Of a DNA stretch of 64,000 nucleotides, positions 33,653 through 45,945 are shown in pieces. This DNA is from Endomychus coccineus. Its lineage: Eukaryota > Arthropoda > Insecta > Coleoptera > Endomychidae. The stretch lies in NCBI GenBank assembly GCA_958510875.1, contig OY294070.1:42980306-43044305 (forward strand). The letters are read 5' to 3'. How positions within the stretch are numbered: position 1 is the stretch's first letter; each line of letters opens with the position of its first letter. A program made the translations under genes and the position numbers. The notes beneath the pieces are model-generated. The model made no database searches. It was not told the DNA's origin and was given only the letters and a program-made list of their open reading frames with translations.

Positions 33653-34918
33653 CTATTCTAGCAGATTTGTGGCCGGCCAGAAACCCAGAATATTGCTAGT
33701 GCTGACTTTCATGAGTTCTTCTGTGAGCAGTTTTACTTCTTCGAAGTGTCGGTATCTGAGGGATGCTAAAGCTGGACATTCCAACAAGATGTGAGAGGCA
33801 GTTTCTTCCGCCTCTCTGCATTCCCTACATACTGGGCCATCTGTGATACCCATAGTGTGGAGATGTTTGCTGAGATGACAGTGACCGATTGGGATTCCAG
33901 TAATCTCCTTGATGTCCCTTCTGTTCAGAGAAAGGAGTTTCTTTGAGAGCCTAGACACAGGGTCTTTGATAAAGAGTTTGGTCTGCATCATGCGTGGTGA
34001 TTCTCGCCACAGTCTAGACCACTCTTTATTCAGTTGGCCCAGAAGGGCGAAACCCCCACGCAATTTAATGGAGCGACCATTGGCTTCGACAGGGGCGCTA
34101 GACGACCCTCGCCTGGCCAGAGAGTAGGCCATTTTGTTTCCTACAGCTCCGCTGTGTCCAGGGACCCAGATGAGTTGAACTTTATTTTTACTGGCTAGTT
34201 AATAGTTCAGCCAGTGTATCCCTGCATTCTTTGACAAGCTTTGATGTGACTGAGTGATTTGAGAGCTCCCAGAGCCAACCGGCCGCCTGTGCAAATATAC
34301 ATGCGCCTATTTACATAGTTTCTTCCCAGGTTTCCCATGGCACAAGTCAATATTGCGTAGACCTCCACCTGAAAAACCGTGCAGTATGCGCCTACAGTCC
34401 CTGAGATAGTTATCACTATACTGAGCAACGTGTTTTGCAGCTCGCACAGTATTCCAAGGTGCCGCCAAAAGGTCTCTTCCAACTCCTCCAAGAGACCATC
34501 GCAGAAGCGGAGATAATATCCCTCCCTTGTAATGGAGGTTTTTACAATGCGTCATTATGGTGCGCCTTCACGGCACGCCTTGAACCCCTTGAAGTGGAAA
34601 AGGGAAGATTCCATCTTCACTTGGTGAATTATTTGGTACCCACTTCACCTTTTTGTAATTAACTATGTCGGAGGACAGACGAAAGTCACCTTTACGATGG
34701 TCACCCTGTACATCTGCTCGTTGGGTAGCAAGATCTCTTTCTCTAGAGGCGGAGACATGAGCCACGAATCTTACTGTCTCTTCCGAAGATGTTGTATACT
34801 CGTCACTCGGAAGAGTCACTGATCCTATTCTAGCTCTGTCACCAATGCAATTACAAGTAGTATTATAATGACGGAAAGTAGTTGCCTTGGCCTGGGAGAT
34901 GAGTAGAGGACCTTGCAT
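33653..34918 (-). pseudogene. RNase H-bearing non-LTR retrotransposon, reverse transcriptase core deleted
   Basis: From high to low coordinates it has IGSVTLPSDEYTTSSEETVRFVAHV (about 34830-34750), a segment ending SPSEDGIFPFPLQGVQGV, then RNase H sequence (FQVEVYAILTCA, YICTGGRLALGALKS, about 34385-34255; AYSLARRGSS, 34130). The C-terminal zinc-knuckle-like CRECREAEETASHILLECPAL follows (about 33835-33775). The palm domain is missing. Same family as 14116-16004; I/LOA-type by RNase H and Cys-rich tail. Confidence 0.75.
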
Positions 34919-34929
34919 CGATAAGTGTC

Positions 34930-35235
34930 CTGAGCCATGGTTTTGCCTTTTCCATGTTGCTTATCTTATGTGCATATGAAATGAGAAGAAAGCCTTGTTA
35001 TTGTAACAACAATTTTTATTTCTGAATGTCTCAAGGAACATGTAGAACACATCTTGAGAGAAATTCTTGTCTGTCTGTGTATCAGTATGTTTGACAGTTG
35101 AGGGGGTTTTTAATAAACTTTCATACCAAACGGTAATCAAGACGGTGATGTCGATAACATTAAATATTGTTGATAAATACGTTAAATAATGATCAAAATG
35201 TATTCAAATGTTGAATACATTGACATGTTATTAAC
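34930..35235. other. Gene-free stretch
   Basis: No recognised feature; AT-rich and directly upstream of a transposase pseudogene. Confidence 0.35.
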
Positions 35236-36165
35236 CTAAGGCGAGTGTTTAGGAAACGTTAGTGCAGCTGTTACGGGTTATGCAGAAAAGTTTCCCAGAA
35301 GAAACATACCAAATAAAAAAACGTTTAGAACCGTGGAACGACGTTGTCCAAAAACTGAGAATGTGACACCAAAAATATTTGATCTAGGTAGGCCCAGAAC
35401 AACAAGAACCATTCGAAATCGAATATCATTTTGGATTTAGTTGATCAAGATCAAACAATTAGCGTAAGGGATATGGCACGACAAACAAATACGTCTTCTG
35501 CAAGTACTTGGAGAATACTTAAGGAGCTACATCCTTATCACTACAGACAAGTTCAAAAGATCTTGCCAGACGATCTACCGACTAGAGTGGATTTTTGTGA
35601 AATGTTACAAAAAAGGACAACGCTCAAACCCAATTTTTTTAAATGTATCTTTTTTACCGATTAGGCCACCTTTATGCGACAAGGAATGTTCAACTCCCAT
35701 AATGCACACTACTGGTGTGATGAGAATTCAGATGTTAAAACGGTATCACATTACAACACTCATTAAATTAATGTTTAGGCAGCAACTTCAGGTAACAAAT
35801 TAATTGATTATCACACTCTACCTAGAAATTTAAACTATAACGTGTACCTCGACTTTTCGAAAATCATTTATTTGAGATACTACAAGATTTAACGCTGAAC
35901 GAGCGAAGATGGCTCTTTTTTATGCATTATGGTAGAAGGTGTCGTAATTATTTAAGTAACCATTATTAGAATTGATGGATTGGTAGAGGTACAGAAACTC
36001 CGATTCATTGGCCTCCAAGGTCATGCGATTTCAATCCTCTGGACTACACAGTTTGGTAGTATGTCAAGGAAAAAGTCTACTTTACAGAGGTCTTCAATGA
36101 CCTTATACCTCATCCTCAACCGGTTAGAAAATTAATGCATTCTTCAGAAAAAAAGATAGAATTGA
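35236..36165 (+). pseudogene. Mariner-superfamily transposase, decayed (copy 1)
   Basis: Pieces in order are the N-terminal helix-turn-helix region FPRRNIPNKKTF, ISVRDMARQTNTS, ILKELHPYHYRQVQ, DDLPTRVDFCEML and FFTD (first catalytic Asp). After a frame change come MRQGMFNSHNAHYWCDENSDV and finally ETPIHWPPRSCDFNPLDYTVW with the third Asp. The middle with the second Asp is lost or scrambled. It resembles the transposase at 39126-40119 (cut-and-paste, DD-D type, N-terminus of the DUF4817 kind). No terminal repeats found. Confidence 0.75.
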
Positions 36166-36169
36166 TTGA

Positions 36170-36416
36170 ATATTTCATGTTTTTACTCAAATTTATTTTA
36201 ATTTTCTTCTTGTGATTCTTTGTTGAATTGTTAACTTCAACATTGGGATGATGTTATTATTTTTGGTTCTAAATAAATAGGTAATTGTTTCTTACTTTAT
36301 AACCAGCATCAGTTATTACTTCATCATTTTGAAACCAAAATATTCCGAAAACGGTACACAGTATCGAGTTCTATCAAAAATACTTTTTTGGTGTAGAATT
36401 GAATGATGTTTAATTT
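36170..36416. other. Gene-free stretch
   Basis: No recognised feature between the transposase remnant and the foldback arm. Confidence 0.35.
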
Positions 36417-38282
36417 CACCTGAAAGGACCCCGCAAATTCCTTATGGGAATTGGGTCTCGATGGATATTTCTGAATTTTTGATATGATGTAGTCCATGTG
36501 ATTCTGAACAAATGTTATCATTGCGCCAACCCCCAAAAATGAACAGATTCTCTGCTAGGGGGGGTTATATTTACATTTGACTCTTAATAGACTATTTATT
36601 TCTGAAGACGGAAACAATATTTCAACATGCTTCATTCTAGTCTATGTTGCATAATATGGTTCTTCTCCCATACAAAATTTTTGAAGCCCCCCCTAACCCC
36701 TTAACCCCCCTTAAATAAAAAAAAATATACCTTCTTCTGGATCACTTCAAAAATCATTGTGAAATGTTTTAATAAGCTTAAATACGGAAGGCGAGTACAA
36801 AATCCTTACATGCTTTACTCCAACTTATGTTGCATAATATTGTTCTTCTTCCATGAAGGAATGTTGAAGCCTCCCCTATCCCCCCAACCCCCACTTTTGA
36901 GAAGATAAAAAATACTAATTCCTGGGTCACTTCGAAAACCATTGGAAAATGTTTAATTAAGCTCAGATACGGAAACCGCACTTCTGTATCATAATTGCGT
37001 CTGTTATCCACATTTTGCCAAATAACTATTTATATAGCTATTTGACGTTTATTTGCATTTTTGTAAGGCGGGAAGATGGCTTCAAATGATCTCGATTGAA
37101 ATGGACGCATAAGGCACTTCTTACGACTCCTTCAATTTCTACGCTTGCTTGAACTACATTCGCTTCTTCATTCTAATGAACGCACGTTTATCAATTGCAA
37201 TTAATTTAGAGACGGCTATGAGCAATCTTTTATCTTGCCCTAAGAACTGTCAAACTTATGCACTGCTTCTTGTCATCTCGTTTATTAGTAGTAATTATTG
37301 TTGTGCTTTTCTGTATTATTGTAGTTTTATTTACGGGTTGTGGTTACTAAAATTAATGACGTACCTAAATTGTGGGGATTGTTACTTATGCGAGAGATCT
37401 ATTCGGCCAGCGCAAGTATCAAGAATGAATAAACGTGAAATAGCAGTTATCTGGCGAAATATGGAAAACATACCTCTTCTAAATGTTGATAACGGATGCA
37501 ATTATGATACAGAAGTGTGGTTTCCGTATCTGAGCTTATTTAAACATTTTCCAATGGTTTTCGAAGTGACCCAGGAATTAGTATTTTTTATTTTCTCAAA
37601 AGTGGGAGTTGGGGGGATAGGGGAGGCTTCAACATTCCTTCATGGAAGAAGAACAATATTATGCAACATAAGCTGGAGTAAAGCATGCAAGGATTTTGTA
37701 CTCGCCTTCAGAAATGAATAAGTCTGTTATGAGTAACATGTAAATATAACCCCCCCTAGCGGAAAAACTGTTCATTTCTCGGGGTTTGCGCATGAATAAA
37801 ATTTGTAAGAATTACATGGACTACATCATATCAAAAATTCAGAAAAATCCACCGAAATTTTTTGTGCATCCCTCATTTGGGAGGGAGTTGATTTTTGAAA
37901 TACAAGTGCGGATTCCGTATTTAAGCTTATTAAAACATTTTACAATGATTTTTGAAGTGATCCAGAAAAAGGCATATTTTTTTTATTTAAGGGGGGTTTA
38001 GGGGTTAGGGGGGCTTCAAAAATGTTTTATGGGAGAAGAACCATATTATGCAACATAAACTAGAATGAAGCATGTTAAAATATTGTTCCCGTCTTCAGAA
38101 ATAAATAGTCTATTAAGAGTAAAATGTAAATATAACCCCCCCTAGCAGAGAATCTGTTCATTTTTGGGGGTTGGCGCAATGATAACATTTGTTCAGAATC
38201 ACATGAACTACATCATATCAAAAATTCAGAAATATCCACCGAGACCCAATTCCCGTAAGGAATTTGCGGGGTCCTTTCAATT
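36417..38282. mobile_element. Foldback-like element 2, inverted arms with subrepeats
   Basis: The left arm (36417-37021) and right arm (about 37475-38282) are inverted copies around a unique core (37022-37474). Both arms contain degenerate subunits of about 190-200 bp with GTTGCATAATATGGTTCTTC and C-rich runs. Outer ends share GGACCCCGCAAATTCC and its complement. The similar frames on both strands (36778-37011, 37470-37720) are a by-product of the inversion and carry no known domain. Structure resembles the element at 1-1640, but the sequences differ. Confidence 0.6.
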
Positions 38283-38412
38283 GAAAAATCTAACCTCAGA
38301 AAAGTTATGTTCAAAACTACTCGGTACGAACCGTGTAATTAGTGCCCTCTTTCAGAGTCAGATATAAGAATAAATTCATGCGATGGTCACCTTTTTTGAA
38401 ATATCCTGTATA

Positions 38413-40743
38413 CAGGATGTCCTCGAACTGCGTGGCTAAAATACAACCGAAGATTGTTTGATTCGAAAAAAATTTTATGAGCCTTTTTACTTTCGCCTCA
38501 AGTGTCTTGTTTAGCCGGTAGAGGGCTTCAAAGTTGCAAAAATAATTTTGTTTTTTTGGTATAACTTGAGAACGTGATGGAGGACTTTCACAATATTTGG
38601 CAGGTGAGTTACTGTCAATAATAGCTATTTTTGATAGCGGAGCATAGAGCCTTAGAGACCATAGAAATGGCTCAAACTTGAGGATGTAACGGGAAAAGTG
38701 TCCAGAACTTTTTTGTTGTCGATATAATTCACTCTATATTTTTTATGTAGATAGCTTATCTACTTTGAAAACTTTTCTTACTCTTAGAAAATTTTGATAA
38801 AATCGACGGATTAGCTTGAAAAAAATAATTTTCGAGTCTCTGCAATTTTGGCTTACTAATTTTACTTGATTAAAATACCTTAGTTGCCTTTGCTTTTCTA
38901 ATGTCATTTTGGCATTTGGAGAATTTATTCTCAAAACTGTCAGTTTTTACTTTGCTTTCCGTAAAAATTTTATAAAATTATGGCTCAAAATTTCACTAAC
39001 ACTGAAATGGCTAATATCTCGGTAAAACACGAATAATAAAAACAATAGAAATGGGGAAACAATGTGATTATTTAGGAAAAACAAATGCTAAATCAAAACA
39101 AACAACAAAACTTTTTGGGAAATCGCTAAGGCATCAATTGTTCGAAATGTTGCCCATTTTCCTGAATACACAAATTAATTCGGTTCAAGAAATTGGATTG
39201 AACTCTGGCTAGTACTTCAGGATCATTCTTCAATAAATCCGCTTCATGATTAATTCGTTGCAACAATTCCTCTCGTGTGTTTACTGGAGCTGCATAAACT
39301 TTCGACTTCAAAGCGCCCCATAGAAAGAAGTCGCAGGGCGTCAAATCAGGGGAGCGGGCCGGCCAGTTCACTGGTGCATCGTGTCCTCTACCTATCCAGC
39401 GATCTGGATATTCCGCATTCAAATGTCGCGTCACAGCTAATGTGAAATGAGGAGATGCACCATCATGGATAAACCAGGCCACGACGAATGTGTAAGGGCA
39501 AGTCTTCCAACAATTCAAGTAGCCTTTGTTCCAAAAAGTTCAAGTAGTTCTCCCCGTTCAATCGATCGGGTATAACGGTAGGGCCAATAATAAAGTTATC
39601 CACAATTCCAACCCAAACATTGATTTTAGTTTGATTCTGAAAATATGTAACTTCCGTTTCATGAGGATTTTCATCAGCATAGAAATGTTCATTATGGAGG
39701 TTAAAAAGACCACATCTCGTGAAAGTATCTTCGTCCGTGAACAGAATTCTTCTACAAAAATTGGGGTTTGCGTTTTGTCTTTGGACAATAAGCCGACAGA
39801 AATCTAGCCGATGACCTGGATCCATGGGCAATAAGTCTTGAACTGTTTTAATATGATAGGGATACAACAGTTCTTCTTTCAGTACATTATGAACTAATGA
39901 TTTTGAGGCTCCAATACGAAGTCCCAAACGTAGTGTGCTTATCCCAGGTTCAGTTTCAACCGCTTCCAGTATCGCTTCTTCGAGCTCTAACGTCCTTATT
40001 GTCCGTCTGCGTCCAGTTTCTCTGCGATTTGCTTCAAATTTGCCAGTTTCGCGAAGGTATGCCGATTTGGAATTCTGCGATGCGGGTATCTTTCCCTTCT
40101 CCGGCCATTGCAACGACAAAGTCCATAAATCAATAACATATCAACCATTTCAGTGTTAGTGAAATTTTGAGCCATAATTTTATAAAATTTTTACGGAAAG
40201 CAAAGTAAAAACTGACAGTTTTGAGAATAAATTCTTCAAATGCCAAAATGACATTAGAAAAAGGAAAGGCAACTAAGGTATTTTAATCAAGTAAAATTAG
40301 TAAGCCAAAATTGCAGAGACTCGAAAATTAATTTTTTCAAGCTAATCCGTTGATTTTATCAAAATTTTCTAAGAGTAAGGAAAGTTTTCAAATTAGATAA
40401 GCTATCTACATAAAAAATATCGAGTGAATTACATTGACCACAAAAAAGTTCTGGACACTTTTCCCGTTACATCCTCAAGTTTGAGCCATTTCTATGGTCT
40501 CTAAGGTTCTGTGCTCCACTCTCATGAATGGCCATTATTGACAGTAACTCACCTGCTAAATATTGTAAAAGTTTTTCATCACGTTCTCAAGTTATACCGA
40601 AAAAACAAAATTATTTTTGCAATTTTGAAGCCCTCTACCGGGTAAACAAGACACTTGAGGCAAAAGTAAAAAGGCTCATCAACTTTTTTTCGAATCAAAG
40701 AATCTTCGGTTTTATTTTGGCCTCGCAGTTCGAGGACACCCAG
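38413..40743 (-). mobile_element. Mariner-superfamily element with ~570-bp inverted repeats
   Basis: The termini CAGGATGTCCTCGAACTGCG and its inverse at 40724-40743 are flanked by TA (38411-38412, 40744-40745). Inverted similarity extends to about 38985 and back to about 40175, so the TIRs are far longer than the typical 30 bp of mariners. The transposase lies between them on the minus strand. Arms differ by scattered substitutions and small indels. Confidence 0.8.
39126..40119 (-). pseudogene. Mariner-superfamily transposase with one frameshift
   Basis: The N-terminal frame (40119-39463) has a DUF4817-like start, two helix-turn-helix blocks (ISTLRLGLRIGAS, VLKEELLYPYH) and ILFTDEDTFTR with the first catalytic Asp. 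A one-base slip at about 39480-39500 shifts into the second frame (to 39126): WFIHDGASPHF (second Asp), WPARSPDLTPCDFFLWG (third Asp). By my count 43 residues separate the second and third Asp. Otherwise the protein (about 325 residues) is complete. Confidence 0.85.
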
Positions 40744-40745
40744 TA

Positions 40746-41429
40746 TATGAAGGCAGCGCAACTATGAAATTTCTGGATAAATTCAAGTTTGTGCGCATTG
40801 TATCGTATTTATATTTATTATAATATATTTATGAAGAGTTTAATTGTTATGATATTATAATTAAATGCTATATTTAAGTTTATCGTAAATACCTATAATT
40901 GCTCGACGAATATTCAAATATTATACCGTATTTCACCATGCTATAGCATATAAATTGCAGCTTATCGTTTGCACCGGAGATTGCCAGATCGATGTACAAC
41001 CAACGAATTGATAGTTATTAACTTATTACTTTATTTTTAACTAATTATATTATTATCAAGGCCTTAATCCTCACAAATTACGTAGCTATTGCAGTAATTT
41101 TGAAAAGAACAAAGTATGTACAAACTACCTGATAGATAAGATACATAAATAAAACAACAACCCGGCTCTAGTACGTTTGCTTTTATTCATGACCATGATG
41201 CAATCCCCGCTTCAATGTCAATCCTTTACCACAGAGTCGGGATGATATATTGCACCCATTTGGCGATAACCACGCTACACTATAGATTGCTAATATCTGT
41301 GGCCTTGAACACTACACAGCCTATTAAAGTCCCTCCTGCATATCTAGATACGTGCATTTACTTCGCAGAAACGAATCTATCAGTGTTTATCAAGAAGTCT
41401 AATGTCTATGTTTGAAGTTCAGCTCCCAA
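40746..41429. other. Gene-free stretch
   Basis: AT-rich, no family-like frame. The 66-codon frame at 41215-41415 has no recognisable domain. Confidence 0.35.
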
Positions 41430-41780
41430 ACATACGCTGAAGCTCATGAAATCTATCCAGAAGAGAGCTATTCGTCTGATTGATGATGTCACATTAAGGA
41501 ATTCGTTGACTTTTACAGAGCATCGTTGGCGATCTCTCCTTTTTCTATAGATATTTCCATGGTCGGTATTTATCAGAAATTGAGTACTTGCTGAACTTCT
41601 TCCTATCAGACTTCTTTTATCTATCGAACGGCGACGTTGTGAATCTCTTTGCGTAGTAAGGTCTTTCCTGATGCCTATAACCTACAAACTTTCAAGAAAA
41701 AATCGAATGCCTATCTCCTCTCCCAATATTTCCCACTGGCTCACACGATGTTCAACATTACAGTTTTTCTTTTCGTATAG
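41430..41780 (+). pseudogene. Non-LTR ORF2 C-terminal fragment
   Basis: Reads LKLMKSIQKRAIRLIDDVTL, then LEHRWRSLLF-like and NLQTFKKKSNAYLLS, the standard end of Jockey/CR1-type ORF2 proteins, with stops in between. No other part of the element is attached. Confidence 0.65.
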
Positions 41781-41931
41781 TCAAAATAGATAGAAAAACA
41801 TATTAAACTAAAAACTGCAGGTAATCAAAACATATATAACATGTTACTTTGTGTTTTATTACTGGCGGACCAATAGTATGCAGAGTATACATTTAGTCTT
41901 ATACAATACTCGAAGATATATATAAATTTTC

Positions 41932-43197
41932 GGGAAATATGTCACACTAACACATGTGTTTATTATTTTCGTCTTCACGTACGTTTCATCGGAAGATTTA
42001 TTATGTCTAAAACCGAATTATTTAAAACTAATTGTATTAGCACAAAGCGTCCTTATGGCACAAATTGCAATAAAAATGCCCACGTCGCTGAAACGAACAG
42101 AAACACGAATAATCGAAATTGTAACACATCAATGTAATAAGTATAATATAATTATCACACACAGAAGACCGTCCCAAAAATTAAAACTGTTCGTGATATA
42201 CTGGAAACGAATGGCTACCCAAAAACATTTTCCAATCCCATCATTAAAGAAAGAATAAATAAAATCTATAATGGATCGTATATTACCATACATTCCGGAG
42301 ACCTCAGAGAAAATTAAGAAATGTTTGGAAAAGTATGATATAAATGTTGCACATAAACCTACTTTTTGGGAAATATTTCTCAAATCTAAAACCTTCAATA
42401 TCTAAGGATGAACAAACCCACACAGTATACAAATTAAATTGTTTAGATTGCGATGGATTCATACTGGAAAACAATATTTACAAGAAAGAATGTATGGCCA
42501 TAAGTATAGCACAAGAAATAAAAACTTAGGAAATTCCCCCGCCCTTGCTAAACAATGCTTTGATTATAACCTTCAATTCAATTACAAAAATGTTAATATT
42601 TCAACTAAGGAAATCAATCATTATTAAAGATCTATTCTGGAGATGATTTACATAAACCGTGACACCAAATCTGTAAATCATAGTGCAGATATTAAGACAT
42701 TAAGTCAGATTTATGCTAACTTAATTGATTAAATTTCTTGCGTCTTCATAATGTTAAAAGTATATTTTAAGTAGAATGTCAAAAGTGTATTTCCAATAAA
42801 GCCTGACAAACCATTTTCTATTACCTCAAAAATCTTAACGTCTGGTTCGAAAGTGAATATTTGAACGTAATGATCTCGTTTTTAGTCGTCCATAGACATT
42901 GTTGACATGGGTTCGTATTTTTTGAGAGTACTTCGAAACAGTGGATTCTTGATTCATATACTTAAAACATTAGTGTGTTAAAATTTCGATTATTCGTGTT
43001 CCTGTTCGTTTTTGCAAAGTGGGCATTTTAATTGAAATTTGTGAGATAAGGACGCTTTGTGCTGAAACAATTAGTCCAAGTAATCCGGTTTTAGACATAA
43101 TACGTCTTCTAATAATGCTCGTGATACCAAAACGTACGAAAAGATTTAAAAAAATAAGCATATGCTAGTGTGACCTATTTCCCGAGAAGTCTTTATT
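41932..43197 (+). mobile_element. Penelope-like element, family 1, copy C (internally deleted)
   Basis: Family edges lie at 41932 (AAATTTTCGGGAAATATGTCAC) and about 43175 (GTGTGACCTATTTCCCGAG). The N-terminal block TSLKRTETRIIEIVTHQC (about 42080-42135) is joined directly to the linker (about 42185 on) and C-terminal block CFDYNLQFNYKNVNIST (42560-42610), so the reverse transcriptase is deleted. Hammerhead relics occur inverted near the left end (about 41975-42000) and at 43105-43140, both with broken cores. Confidence 0.8.
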
Positions 43198-43386
43198 ACA
43201 AATACTCGAAGATATAAATAAAATATCTTTTATGTAATTGTATTGAAAATGTGTTGAAACGCAGGGAAGGTATAGGAATTTGATTCAGATAATTTAAAAT
43301 ACGATCTGATTAATTATTTTTTTTCTAGTTACCGTAACTTATGAAAATTCGCCTACTCCCATTAAAAATAGAGACATATATAAAAT

Positions 43387-43561
<175 letters not shown>

Positions 43562-43618
43562 CTGGATTCTCGGGTATTGATCCGCGTTGTGTGGTTTCGG
43601 TCCTCAAAAGGACCAATT

Positions 43619-43660
43619 TCACGACGTTTCGGCAAAGTCGCATTTGCCATCTTCAGGTGA
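43619..43660 (-). ncRNA. Hammerhead-like motif, left palindrome arm
   Basis: Mirror image of 43711-43752, with the same bases on the minus strand. Confidence 0.5.
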
Positions 43661-43710
43661 TTCGACCGTAGAGTCTGGAAAATCTAGATTTTCCAGACTC
43701 TACGGTCGAA

Positions 43711-43752
43711 TCACCTGAAGATGGCAAATGCGACTTTGCCGAAACGTCGTGA
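43711..43752 (+). ncRNA. Hammerhead-like motif, right palindrome arm
   Basis: Stem I TCAC (43711-43714), core CTGAAGA (43715-43721; position 7 is free in hammerheads), stem II GGCAAA/TTTGCC with a 6-base loop (43723-43740), core GAAA (43741-43744), ACGT forming at most a two-pair stem III, the GTC cleavage triplet (43746-43748), and stem I GTGA (43749-43752). An extra U (43722) precedes stem II, as in the copy at 2258. Stem III this short would need a dimer. Confidence 0.55.
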
Positions 43753-43843
43753 AATTGGTCCTTTTGAGGACCGAAACCACACAACGCGGATCAATACCCG
43801 AGAATCCAGTTCTACACATTACGTCCGCGAGAACCTAAGAAGA

Positions 43844-43881
<38 letters not shown>

Positions 43882-43884
43882 TCG

Positions 43885-44550
43885 GAAGTTAGGTCTCCAT
43901 CTTATCAATCTTATTGGCAGAGAAGCTTTGAAACTAACTTCCATGATCCGCTACTTCGAAGACATTTAGTGATTAGCCTAGTAAACGTAGAGTTTGTCAG
44001 TATGTACTCTACATTTTCAAATTAATTTGTAGCCGAATTGATGATTCACATATTTAAATTCAAAGTACTTGAGCATATAGCTATAACTCGGAGATCGTCT
44101 ACAGCAGTTATATTATTAACGGTTTTTGTACCGCTACAACTTTCATCCCCATAATTTTCCGAAAATATAACTCCCACGGTTTTAGAATAGCGGAAAACTT
44201 TCAAAATACCAACTTCACAGTATCGTGCCGGTTAACAAAATGTGTAGAATATTAGCAACATTTTTGTTCGATTCTTTCACTCAAAACAGTTGTAGCTGGA
44301 AGCGAAAAAAATTTGCCAATTGTATGATTCTGTTATCGATAAGCAAGCAACCAAAGGTTTGATTGATGTAAACTCTATGAACAACCATATATAATATAAA
44401 GCGTTGTATTAAATTGCAAAACATCAAATAGTACAGATTGAAAGTTACTATTTAATAAAATAAGAAAACAAATCTATGCCGCGAGAAGAAAAACGATTAC
44501 AAACATATTCAAGATGGCGGCTTTACACCGGGGAGTGGGGTTCCACCTTT
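43885..44550. other. Gene-free stretch
   Basis: No recognised coding sequence or transposon end. Confidence 0.35.
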
Positions 44551-44659
44551 TTTGTTAAGCTATTGCATATAGCTTTTATCGCGGGCCTTGAGCGCGGCGA
44601 CCGTATCAAGAAATTCCGTAACGGAAAATAATGTAAGACCTAAACACCTAACATGTGTC

Positions 44660-44945
44660 AAATTAATTAATTAATTTGAAGTTTCTAAAAGTGAGAAATT
44701 TCGCTATTTTATACGAATGTTATAACACTCTAGCGTTTCAGACTCCGGGATTTTCACGTGGCCTATCGAAATTAGAAGGTTCGAATTATCTAAAAACATA
44801 ATTGCATGAACTCCAGACGTCCTATGTAATTAGCTACGAACGAAATCATTTTGACATATGCCTCTAGGAGCTCGCTACGCGTCAGTTAGAGTTTATACGT
44901 TAGACGCACGTAGCAGAGACCTGAGAGTATCTGTTTCTATTAAGC
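44660..44945 (-). repeat. Dispersed repeat shared with 5870-6130
   Basis: Reverse complement of the right half of the MITE at 5398-6186, including GATTTTCAC-TGGCCTATCG and AATTGCATGAAC, with about 10-15% differences by eye. Confidence 0.7.
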
Positions 44946-45021
44946 TATTGCATATATTTCATATAGCTCTTATCGCGGGCTTTGAGCGCGGCGACCGAAT
45001 CAAGAAATTCCGTAACGAAAA

Positions 45022-45945
45022 ATAACAGCAACTCGTTTATGTTGCGCTCTCTCGGGTGATTAATATTGAAAAATTGTATATCACGACAAAAAACGATAAT
45101 TCTACATTCAAGTTTCATAATAATCGAAGGCAAGCTGCATCGACTGCATCTTTGTTGCAAGAATTCAAAAGACTGCCTTTAAATAGTGTTACGACAGCTC
45201 AAAGTGTCTTAGATTTCCTTAGTAATAGAAATGACATTTCAATAATGACTTTCAATTGCCAAAGTCTAAATAGTCACAAATACGATTTACAAGATTCAGT
45301 TACGAGACAAACAAATGTGTTACTTCTTACCGAATCTTGCATGGCGCATGATAATCCGATTGAAATACCTAATTTCAATTGTATTGTTCAATTCAAACGA
45401 GATACTGTTCCAAAAGGTGGGGTAGCTATTTACCAAAATAATAATAATGTAACTAATATTATGACTCCGAATATTGAAATAAATATTGCACACGTTAGCG
45501 ATGTTAATGTCAGGCGCTCATTTATTTGGAGATATTTGTGCTGCGTGCTTATGCAAACTTAGAAATGGCCTACACATAGTCATGGTAGCAATTTACTTTT
45601 CTCCAAATCCAAAATTGGACGAGGTAGAGCATTTCATTCATCGCACTTTACTGGAGTACACTGGAGAAGGGTCGAAAATACTTGGTACAAATGGTAATAA
45701 ATTTCCACTTATCATGGCTGGCGATTTCAACATCAACTTCGCTGATAAAAAATCAGAGCGGTTGACAACTTTTCTTTCGGAAAAATTGAATTTGAAAATG
45801 AATAATGACCCACAAGAATCCACAACAAAATATGGGGCCACCATTGACGCGGTATTTTCCAGATATTCAGAGGATATCAAGTCTCAAACTTATGTCTCTT
45901 ATTTCAGTTACCATAAACATATAGTTTCAATGATAACAAATTCCT
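45022..45945 (+). pseudogene. Helentron helicase C-terminus plus endonuclease
   Basis: It opens with QQLVYVALSRV (helicase motif VI of PIF1-like proteins), then NRRQAASTASLLQEFKRL and the endonuclease: MTFNCQSLNSHKYDL, LLLTESC, GGVAIYQNN. A frameshift near 45513 leads to GDICAACLCKL, YFSPNPKLDEVEHFI, IMAGDFNINF and SYFSYHKHIVS, ending at TGA 45945-45947. GDFN-type and final His motifs are present, so the endonuclease would be active but for the frameshift. Confidence 0.8.

Noticed and set aside
36778..37720. A duplicated host gene encoding KVGVGGIGEASTFLHG
   Set aside because: The frames lie in the inverted arms of a foldback-like element and contain no known domain.
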